From NCBI GenBank assembly GCA_977017575.1, contig CDRNVI010000055.1, positions 62,001 through 126,000 of the forward strand: a stretch of DNA of 64,000 bases. Direction: 5' to 3'. This document shows positions 56,602 through 64,000 of this stretch, in pieces. A model generated the notes under the pieces. That model had not been told where the DNA came from, searched no databases, and saw only the letters and a list, made by a program, of their open reading frames with translations. Position 1 is the stretch's first letter. The number at the start of each line of letters is the position of its first letter. The translations under genes were made by a program, and so were the position numbers. Source of the DNA: Paramoeba atlantica (taxonomy: Eukaryota > Discosea).

Positions 56602-58041
56602 GGCTACAGATGACTTATATTGTAGTCATTTTTCGGAAATTTGCGAAAGTGCATGAAAGGACTATTACTCATTTTTTCGAAATATGAAATGCGGTTTTTC
56701 GATATGCTAGATGTTATTTCCCTATATTTTCCATTCCTTGTCTCAAAAGAAATACAGATCCTGATACAAATACATATCCTGATTGAAGAAATACACCGAT
56801 TTTGATTATAACTGCAATCTTTGTATGAACTTCCAATCTTCATCTTCACTTTCATCAACAAGCGACTCACTAGAGTCTTCTTCTTCTTCTTCTTCTTCTT
56901 CTTCCATTTTGTCGTGTTCAAACTCGCTTTCCACTTCATCTTCTTCCGACTCGCTTTCACTATCACTTTCTGTCCCCATGTCTCGAGCTACTTTAAACGC
57001 ACATAACAGTACTTGTAACTTCTCTTGCCAAGACGGCTTTTTAAAAAATAAGGTAAACAACGCCACCGTCCGCTTAGACTCTCTCAACGACATCGATAAC
57101 CTACCTTGTTTACGTATAGCCCGCTTCACCGCTGAATGACATGACTCCGCGTTGTTGGTGTGAGTTCCATCAGCAGTTACAAACTTAAACTTTCCTTTAC
57201 TAGAATGGTTCACAGTGCGGTGATCGCGAAATGCAATAACGTTCGAGTATCCTTTCCACCCGTCTGTAGTTACTATGGTACGTTGGCTGTCCAATGTGTG
57301 CTTCCTGATCGCCTGCTCCAAGGTTTCCTTATTTCGATTTTTTACGTGTAACCACACCGTGCTTACCGATTTACCGTTCCTTGCAACTTCCGTAAGAGTC
57401 AATACCCACGTTGGTTTCTTACGAGTTCTTCGTCCGCGGTTGTACTTCCGGCTCCATAAATAAGTCTCGTCAACCTGACAACGCGAGTACTGTATCTTGG
57501 AGTTCCGATACTTCATGTACCGATAAACTGCATCTAAGAGCTCTTTTTTCCACGTAAATGCAGTTTTCCGGTCAACTTCGCATTGCGAAGCAATTGAGCT
57601 CATTGGAACACCTTGACACAGTTTTACCCAAAAAGAGAATTTCTGCTTTCTTTTCTTTTGTTTGCAAGACATGTAGGGATACAGCAGTGATAGACGTTTT
57701 CGACAACTCCCCTTCTTCCGTCGTTTCCAGCAAATGTTTTCAAAGCGTCTCGCTGCACACCCTGTACCCCCATGCCTGCGACAAGTTTCGGACTTCACAA
57801 TACCATGGCTTATAAGAAATTTCTCGAATTGCTCGAATGGAATTGGGCCATCGTTTTTCCACTTGAGAACACAACGCATATCCGAGCACGAACAGGAGGC
57901 CATTTAGTGGAAAAAAAAGAAATGAAATAAGCCAAATCTTGTTTCACGCATAAATACAATGTATTCTGAGGGAGATGTCATGTTATATATTTGCTTCTCA
58001 ACGTTTCCCCAAAATGACTACAATATATCACCCCATTAACC
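56602..58041 (-). mobile_element. second Merlin/IS1595-like DNA transposon with 8-bp TSD
   Basis: The ends begin GGCTACAGATGACTTATATT (left) and GGTTAATGGGGTGATATATT (right, reverse complement), both followed by TGTAGTCATTTT. Flanked by CTATTTTA at 56594-56601 and 58042-58049. It is a different family from the Merlin at 54.8 kb: the ends and transposase are strongly diverged. It carries one long minus-strand ORF. Confidence 0.85.
56806..57903 (-). CDS. Merlin/ISXO2-like DDE transposase with acidic tail (365 aa)
   Basis: Intact frame. A Cys-rich N-terminus (C4, C6, C11, then C-R-R-H-G-G-T-G-C) is followed by SIASQCEVDRKTAFTWKKEL, a helix-turn-helix. The catalytic core has the first Asp in CQVDETYLW, the second in VTTDGWKGYSNV, and H-T-N-N-A-E-S-C-H-S-A-V-K-R with the third acidic residue. 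All catalytic residues are present. The last 50 residues are an unusual Asp/Glu/Ser tail, including an E-run coded by a CTT-type repeat (56877-56905), absent from the other Merlin copy. By sequence it looks whole and potentially active. Confidence 0.87.
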   Translation of the reverse strand: MASCSCSDMRCVLKWKNDGPIPFEQFEKFLISHGIVKSETCRRHGGTGCAARRFENICWKRRKKGSCRKRLSLLYPYMSCKQKKRKQKFSFWVKLCQGVPMSSIASQCEVDRKTAFTWKKELLDAVYRYMKYRNSKIQYSRCQVDETYLWSRKYNRGRRTRKKPTWVLTLTEVARNGKSVSTVWLHVKNRNKETLEQAIRKHTLDSQRTIVTTDGWKGYSNVIAFRDHRTVNHSSKGKFKFVTADGTHTNNAESCHSAVKRAIRKQGRLSMSLRESKRTVALFTLFFKKPSWQEKLQVLLCAFKVARDMGTESDSESESEEDEVESEFEHDKMEEEEEEEEEDSSESLVDESEDEDWKFIQRLQL

Positions 58042-58060
58042 CTATTTTACGTTCAATCGC

Positions 58061-58960
58061 TTATTTCATCAGTTGTCCTGGATGGCTCTTCGCATGTGTG
58101 GCTGCCAATTCGTGAATCACGGTTAAGTCGTAGAAAACAGCTCCCGTATTCCAGTATATGACGATATCTGGTCCTGAGCGGTGATAATTTTTGCCACTGC
58201 CTGTTTTATGGTGCAACTGATGATTGTCTTGGTCAACGGTTCGTTTGCATGTGAGGCATGTCCATGTGCGAAATTCACGGATCCTTCCTGTCATAAACGT
58301 GAATCAAAATAGCAAAAGAAGAAGCAATAACTCAAGTATAAATATAACTTCCTTCAATTCAGCCAAAAATATCAGTTTCCCATTTTCTCTCATCTTCTGT
58401 CATAGACGAATCAACAACATCACAGAATCAGTTGTATCTAACGAACGGGCTTCATGCCCACCACGTCGCGAACCAACCGATTCAATGCAGTAGCCGATGT
58501 TAAAGTGCACTTGCAACCAGGACAAAGTAAATCATTTGGAAGTCGAGGGTGTTTAAGCGCAAAACGTGGCATTATCGCCAATTTGAATTTGGAACTCGGA
58601 ACCAGACGCACTTTAGAGGTAATCCAGGAAAATTGTCCCTTTTGAGATGAAAGCATAATGATGGGAGCGAGGCTTTTATCTTTCAGTAACTCTTCACGGA
58701 CCCCATTGTGATATTTCTCTTCTGTCACGAACTCATCATTAGGTGGATTAATGTCGCAATTATCTCTTCCAAGAGGGACCGGAGCGTTCCGTATTTGTGT
58801 AGCCCGAGCTGAAAAAGCTTTTCTGTGCTCCAGAGCTGCACTGCGGGACGCGTCATAAGAGGCTCCTCTCAACGGTTCCATGGGAGTGCTGCCTAAGCCT
58901 CCTTTGCGAGTTGGAGGACGGATCCATGAAATTTGAGTATCTGTCAGTTGGCCAAACCAG
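58061..58960 (-). mobile_element. LINE C-terminal fragment (zinc finger + endonuclease-like)
   Basis: Minus-strand frames 58438-58881 (extending open to about 58960) and 58061-58294. The first holds post-RT sequence (WIRPPTRKGGLGS...ASYDASRSAALEHRKAF) and a zinc knuckle LCPGCKCTLTSATALNRLV. The second holds HHKTGSGKNYHRSGPDIVIY and FYDLTVIHEL, matching the P-D ... D-x-T-V core of restriction-like endonucleases. A frame change separates them. It is a different subfamily from the LINE piece at 27-28 kb and directly adjoins a Harbinger ORF-2 remnant. Confidence 0.6.
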
Positions 58961-58989
58961 TTTTTCAGGACATCATCTACGTTTGCATC

Positions 58990-59375
58990 GGACCCATAAG
59001 TATGGGTCTCTTCGTAAAGACCCGGATCGTCGAAGCCTTGATGACATCGAAGAGTTTGTCTTCGGCACTTGTCTCAGGCTCAAGAGCAGTCAATCGCTCT
59101 TGCAATGCGTCATTGCTCTCGATAGTCATAAAAATTTAGGAGAAAAGTTTACGGGAAAAGAAAAACGCGCTGTTGTTAGTAAAAAGGATGAAAATGATTC
59201 AGACAAAGAAACAAAGGAAAATATAGCTAGAAGCGTACACCGAATTCGAAATTCCACTTAAAAATAAAAACAAATGTAAACTTTTGGCTGTTTTTCTATC
59301 TCTCCCCACCGAAAATACGAACCGCGGTTTCGGTGCGGTCTCGGTCGAAGTACCCGCAGCCCCTCACATGGATAT
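58990..59375 (-). mobile_element. Harbinger ORF-2 / arm fragment
   Basis: The minus-strand start MTIESNDALQERLTALEPE ... DVIKASTIRVFTKR (59129 downward) is related to the second ORF of the Harbinger element at 34.6-35.3 kb. Upstream of it (59200-59375) is the same arm order: A+T-rich, then GAACCGCGG...CCCGCAGCCCCTCACAT. It is the uninterrupted counterpart of the copy split by hAT at 29.9/31.1 kb. Confidence 0.65.
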
Positions 59376-59440
59376 TTTACTATTTCTGATATATCCTTGT
59401 TAGGTTGTTGCTTCTACCACGTTTAAGTTTTTGTGTTACG

Positions 59441-60841
59441 ATGAGATCCCAACGTTTGCGGGCTCCACAGGAGTCGAGCCAGGACCGTGATCGCTCCCCA
59501 AAACGAGACCGGGCACCGACACCGATTGAGACCTCTTCCTTTGCTCGTTCTAAGCGCCAGTCCCTGTCGTGCCCTCCCGTTCGCCCCCCTCTTCCCCCTC
59601 TCCCCACGCAGGCAGCTCCGCAGGTAACCGCGAAACCTACTCAGATTCCCCCTACCCCAGGCCCGGCGCGGCGGAAGGTACGTCCGTCTGGTAGAGCGTT
59701 GAGCCCCGCCCGCGAACCGCCGAGTCCGCTCCCGAGTAATCTCCCCAGTCTTCCTGCAAGCTCCTTTAATAGCCCTTATCCCATTCCACTCGATGCTCCG
59801 GAAGTCCCGATACGTCGCAAGGGAACCTTTAACCCTGACCAGGTTGAGGCTTCCCGCTCACCTCGTCGATACGATGCCCTCGACATTGACCACGTCGAGG
59901 TGCCTCAGCGTTCACGCCTTGATGCCCGAGGAATCATGACCAGCCAAAGCAAGGAAGAGTTTGTCATGAAAGTGATTGACCTTCTGCGCAAACGCTATGA
60001 GGTCACCGTCGAAGCTGTATGGTCTCTTCCCCGAGATGGCCTACGGCAGACGGCTATAGGGCGGGTGCATATGACGCATCCTAATGACCCGGAATCAACT
60101 GAGTTGTTTACAGAATGGGATGGGGACGTGAATACAGCCTACCGTTTTCCCCATCCCGATATCAATTACCACTCCTTGGACCTTGCCCATGTTCGGGCAC
60201 AGATGCCGGGTGGGAAACCAGTTGAAGATTTGATTCCGGCGTTTGAACGCGTCCGTGTTACGGACCCGAAAAGCTTCTACCCCTACGACCCGGTTACTTG
60301 GCAACCGTGGATCGACACGGATGATTTGTTCAAGCCACGTGAACTCATCCGTGAGCTGCGCGAAGCTCCGCAGCTTGGGGTACGCTTCAACCCTCCGCCG
60401 CAGCGTGAGCGCCTGTTCAAAATGTTGACTGAATGGGTTTACGCTGCGCGCAACACAGAGGGTTGGCTAGAGAAGCACAACCTCGCCGTAGCCCTTCTCA
60501 TCATCGAAGAGCTTCGCAACCATTATTGGGCTGCGGCGGGTGTTGCAGTCAAACGAGTGCAACAGCGGTTGCACCGTGACGACGACCCTCAGGACCGTTA
60601 CGGTCAGCTTGTGGTCGACGAGCAACTGAGGGGCCGGACTGCGCAGCGTGCTCCTCGTCGACGCAGCCAGGGACCTTTCTGTTTTGGCTGTCATCAGCCA
60701 GGCCACCTCCGATCGAACTGCCCCCAAGCGTCCCAACAGCAGGGGGGGCAGTTCCGTACCCAATGCGCCCCGCAACAGGATTTTCGCGGCGGGGTGGTGG
60801 GCGGCGCCAACCGTTACGGCGCATCGCGGGCTTTCCACTAG
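59441..60841 (+). CDS. gag-like protein of the YR retroelement
   Basis: A proline/serine-rich N-terminus (about the first 130 residues), a central conserved-looking folded region, and a C-terminal CCHC zinc knuckle (CFGCHQPGHLRSNC) followed by a Gln/Gly-rich tail. This is the usual layout of a retroelement nucleocapsid-type protein. It ends just before the YR frame begins. Confidence 0.8.
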   Translation: MRSQRLRAPQESSQDRDRSPKRDRAPTPIETSSFARSKRQSLSCPPVRPPLPPLPTQAAPQVTAKPTQIPPTPGPARRKVRPSGRALSPAREPPSPLPSNLPSLPASSFNSPYPIPLDAPEVPIRRKGTFNPDQVEASRSPRRYDALDIDHVEVPQRSRLDARGIMTSQSKEEFVMKVIDLLRKRYEVTVEAVWSLPRDGLRQTAIGRVHMTHPNDPESTELFTEWDGDVNTAYRFPHPDINYHSLDLAHVRAQMPGGKPVEDLIPAFERVRVTDPKSFYPYDPVTWQPWIDTDDLFKPRELIRELREAPQLGVRFNPPPQRERLFKMLTEWVYAARNTEGWLEKHNLAVALLIIEELRNHYWAAAGVAVKRVQQRLHRDDDPQDRYGQLVVDEQLRGRTAQRAPRRRSQGPFCFGCHQPGHLRSNCPQASQQQGGQFRTQCAPQQDFRGGVVGGANRYGASRAFH

Positions 60842-60844
60842 GAA

Positions 60845-62002
60845 ATGCTCCCCACCCCAGTTACTGCTCGTGCCCGTCGTCCCAGGCGACGACGGGTGGA
60901 TATTCCTACCCCCGCTCCCTCTCCGCTCCTCCGCCAACGAGAAAGGCGGCCACGTGTGCGTGGCAATACTCCTCCTCCGCGCCAGTCCTCGCCAATGCTC
61001 CTCCGTCGCCGCAGTGTCTCCCTCCCGGCTCGTCCTCTCCCCCGAACCCCCGTTCCCGCCAAAACCGCCGCCGCCGCCAAAACCGCCGCCATACAGTCGC
61101 CCGGGAAACGCCGCCAAGAGTTACTGGGGACCATTCTTCAAATGCCCCCCGAGGACCCGCGCGCCACCCAGATGAACGAGGCGCTCCAGCCAATGTGGGC
61201 GACGGCCACGTGGGCCACAAGGGAGCGATTGTGGTTCCGCCTGCGCGAGTATTGCCAGGCGAAGGGAATCACCGCGAATCCTGCAAACGCGGTGCTCTTC
61301 CTGGAGACTCTGCCTCTCGCTACCTCGACGCGCATGGGGTACGCAGGGGCATTGAGGACTCTGTTCGAGCTCATGGGAATCGAAGGCACCCCATTGAGTC
61401 TCTACGTAAAGGCCCTGCAAGCGCAGGGGGGGCTAGAACCCACGCGGCAGATGCTACCAATCACGCCACTTCTTCTAAAGAAGCTGAGACGTCATCTCGA
61501 CGTAAAGGAGAGCATGTGTTGCCTCCTGTGTTGGAAAGCCGCTGCGAGATGGACCGAGACCGCCGACCTGAGGCGGGAGCAGTTCGTGAGTGTGGCCAGT
61601 CACGAGGTAATCATTTATTGGGGCAGGGGGACCAAGACGACCCGTCTGAATCCTTACCGGCCGTACCTCTACGCGATAGTGACTGGCCCGGGGACACCCG
61701 AACTGGCTCAGTTTGTGGGAAGTTTGAGACCAGGCCAGCGCCTGTGTTACACGACGGTCCGGGAGATGGACCACAGGATGAATCAACTTCTCGGTCCCGG
61801 GTATGGAACACATTCCATAAAAAGAGGTGCAATTACATACCTGTTTCACGAGATCTCCCTCGGGAATCTCAGGATGGAGGACGTCCAGAACCTCACGAAA
61901 CACCTCAACGTCGAATCACTGTTGCGCTACAACGCAAGCAGTATTACAACGGCAAGGGCTCTCGGGACGCAGAGAGTCTCAGCACGTCTCCCAGTGCTGT
62001 AA
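60845..62002 (+). CDS. tyrosine recombinase of the YR retroelement
   Basis: A 385-codon frame with a proline/alanine-rich start, an N-terminal SAM-like region and a C-terminal catalytic domain of the phage-integrase fold (GTHSIKRGAITYLFHEI and the closing LLRYN block). It integrates a circular DNA intermediate. It overlaps another open frame that continues into the RT region. Confidence 0.8.
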   Translation: MLPTPVTARARRPRRRRVDIPTPAPSPLLRQRERRPRVRGNTPPPRQSSPMLLRRRSVSLPARPLPRTPVPAKTAAAAKTAAIQSPGKRRQELLGTILQMPPEDPRATQMNEALQPMWATATWATRERLWFRLREYCQAKGITANPANAVLFLETLPLATSTRMGYAGALRTLFELMGIEGTPLSLYVKALQAQGGLEPTRQMLPITPLLLKKLRRHLDVKESMCCLLCWKAAARWTETADLRREQFVSVASHEVIIYWGRGTKTTRLNPYRPYLYAIVTGPGTPELAQFVGSLRPGQRLCYTTVREMDHRMNQLLGPGYGTHSIKRGAITYLFHEISLGNLRMEDVQNLTKHLNVESLLRYNASSITTARALGTQRVSARLPVL

Positions 62003-63702
62003 CCTCGGAGCACGTGGCAAAGTGCTTCGAGGAAGTGCCTTACCTTCGCAGGCACTCCGTTGTTTGTGCACGCCGCTCTTCACGGCTAGCCAAGGCACAC
62101 GACGCACACCTGCCTTTGCACTTTAAGAAGTCGATACCTGTTATCCATATGGATCAGGTTAAGGAGTGGATGAGCCTTTCAGCTGCCACTCGTTTTCGCA
62201 AGGTAGTGGATGAATTGTTATGGGTACCTAAAGCCCCGTACCCCGAACCTAGTGTGAAAGGTTCGTTGCCTGAGGCGGACGTCCGATTGTTGGAGGACGC
62301 AGGCATAATGTATAAGGTCCCGGCGCACGAGTTGAGAAAGCGCCCATCGATGCGGTTCATGATTCCCTTCACGGTTGTGGAGACCGATGATGAGGGCAAT
62401 CAGCGCAGAAGGTTTATTTCGTGGACACGGGACGACAATGACAGACTTAAATCATATGAACCAAAGGTCCCTTTATATCATCCCTCCAAATACCTTCATA
62501 AGGCGCACGAGCCGATGGCTGTGAAGCGGGACTTCACGTGTGGGTTTTACCAGATTGGTATCCCAAAGAGGGCGCGGCCCAAATTCCGCCTTAGAACGAA
62601 CAGTGGAGACGTGTATGAGATGAACGTCCTCCCGATGGGCCATAGGTGTGCACCGGAGGTTATGCACACGGTTACCGCCGCGATTGCTGGCGAGGCGTCG
62701 ATTTGTTCTCAGCGCTACTCGTTTCACCGAGGCGCTATCGACGTTTATGTTGACGGAGTTCGGTTTGCAGGAACCAACTCCGAGGCCACCACGTACTCTC
62801 AGTTCATCGACGAGCGTTGCGACAAGGCGAACGGTCTTTTCAAAGATCGGGGTCAGCCCCCTGTAGCACAGTACGTGTTTAATGGGGTGGCGTTCGACCA
62901 TAACGCGCATACGGTCTGCCTGGGACCGCGAGTGATCAGGAAACTGCGAGCCGACTCTTTCTTCAACATTTCCTTTGTTGACCTAGAGGCGGTGGTGGGG
63001 CGCCTCATTTATGGCTCCGCAGTTCTCCGACTCAAAATGCCGCGATTTTATTTCGCTTTAAAGGTGGCGCAACGGCGTATCAACTTGTTGAACCGTTGCC
63101 CGAAGTTATGTGACCGTCCGGTCGCACTCCCTGTCGTCACTCGCTCCATGCTAGCAGAGTGGAGAAACGAGTTGCTGGAGAATGTTCCACGGTCTCCACC
63201 TCCCCATCCCGATGTTGTTCCACACAAGCATCGTCTCTACACCGATGCCTCGGTGAAAGGATGGGGAGCGATTATGTATTTAGACAGTGGAGAGGTTTTG
63301 ATTACGGGTGAGGCGTGGCCTGAGTCATCCTCGTATGAGGTGAATCGTGCGGAAGCTGCAGCAGTCCGCTTAGCCCTCGAGAAGTTTTCCGCGCATTGCC
63401 CCCGTGGAACCTGCTTGGATGTTTTTGTTGATAACACCTCCTGTCAGGCTGCACTGAACAGGAGGATCTCCAAGTCAGAGGGGGTTTCAATGGAATTGCG
63501 CGAAGTCCTGCGACTGACAGAGGAGAAAGGTATTTGTGTGAAGGCAGCGTACATATCCACGGATGAGAACCCGGCGGATGCTGTCAGTCGTGGGAAGGAG
63601 GTTGAGAAGGAGAAGGTGGAGACATATAGAGGAACGATCGAGAAATACATTAATCATAATCACAGTGGTAAGGTAGACAGTCATTTTGAGGAAAAACCCT
63701 AG
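62000..63702 (+). CDS. reverse transcriptase - RNase H of the YR retroelement
   Basis: The RT domain lies at about 62140-62990, with the polymerase catalytic box in IDVYVDGVRF. RNase H follows at about 63220-63600 (YTDASVKGWGAIMY ... VNRAEAAAVRLALE ... DVFVDNTSCQAAL). The frame is open further upstream (from 60763), where it shares DNA with the YR gene. The functional start was not determined. Confidence 0.82.
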
Positions 63703-64000
63703 GGGACAGGATCACCAAATACAAAAAATAAAAAAAAAACAAAGACAAGAAAAAAAGAAAAAAAAACTAAGACAAAAAAAAAAAGAGCGGTCCTGGGGTT
63801 TGGAGGTTGTCCCTATAATTTTGGAAGGTTATGGATGTTAATCGGTTAACAGGCTTTATTCTCACGCCTTGTTTCCTTTTCGGAAGCAAGGTTCCCCAAT
63901 GTGAGGTAAATATGAGTAAAGGTTTCCTTTACTCAACGATTAGCGCCTTAATGTTTTTTGACCGCGTCACTGTTGACACGGCCGTACACCACGCCTAGTT
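63703..64000. other. 3' flank of the YR retroelement
   Basis: An A-rich tract (63718-63785) is followed by small hairpins: CCTTGTTTCC-TTTTC-GGAAGCAAGG (about 63868-63892) and GAGTAAAGG-TTT-CCTTTACTC (about 63911-63934). No gene. Confidence 0.55.

Larger units (their letters stand above)
59397..64000 (+). mobile_element. DIRS/VIPER-type tyrosine-recombinase retroelement (runs off the right edge)
   Basis: Three coding parts in the order gag-like, tyrosine recombinase (YR), reverse transcriptase + RNase H. This order and size (4.3 kb from gag start to RT/RH end) match the VIPER group described from trypanosomes. The 3' flank (63703 on) holds an A-rich tract and several hairpins. The exact left terminus was not found and the right end is likely outside the window. 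It looks whole within the window and is probably young. Confidence 0.8.

Overview
This is a 64-kb nuclear segment from an intron-poor unicellular eukaryote with mitochondria. The genes are cytosolic 80S ribosomal proteins (eL41, uL13, uS9, eS1), eRF1, eIF2B-beta, a spliceosomal SF3b subunit, secretory-pathway proteins, an FtsH-type mitochondrial protease and a METTL17/Rsm22 mitoribosome factor. All recognisable host genes read as single uninterrupted frames under the standard code.

Region 1 (1 to about 26.8 kb) is dense with host genes. Seventeen genes in a row are all on the minus strand, spaced mostly by 0.1-0.5 kb: E2 enzyme (cut by the window edge), eRF1, eL41, a TBC1D20-like RabGAP, a TUTase/poly(A)-polymerase-type nucleotidyltransferase, a CLK/LAMMER kinase, SF3B6/p14, a secreted LRR protein, a degenerate DEAH/RHA helicase, uL13, eIF2B-beta, an FtsH/AFG3-like protease, uS9, CK2-beta, a p24/TMED cargo receptor, an ATP-grasp + SET fusion and eS1. 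Many serve translation and RNA metabolism, but they do not form one pathway. The one-strand layout, the lack of introns and a gag-YR-RT/RH retroelement with VIPER-like gene order recall Euglenozoa (kinetoplastids and relatives). That placement is an inference.

Region 2 (about 27 to 64 kb) is mobile-element territory with one further host gene, a 960-codon METTL17/Rsm22 homologue at 42.6-45.5 kb, again on the minus strand. Exact ends with target-site duplications could be read for several elements: a hAT-like element (29943-31134, 8-bp TSD); a PIF/Harbinger element (31907-35786, TAA TSD) carrying a nested Tc1-like element (33539-34471, TA TSD); a pogo-like element (35907-37555, TA TSD); a second TTA-flanked element (51024-52461) inside a structured repeat; a Tc1-like element (53665-56256) split by a Merlin/IS1595-like element (54804-56045, 8-bp TSD); and a second Merlin-like element (56602-58041, 8-bp TSD). 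There are also LINE fragments with a restriction-like endonuclease domain, a G/C-rich repeat family with a covarying hairpin, and a DIRS/VIPER-type tyrosine-recombinase retroelement (about 59.4 kb to the right edge).

The most notable items are the ATP-less DEAH pseudohelicase, the stack of nested transposons whose empty sites can be read from the sequence, and the structured repeats with compensatory base changes.
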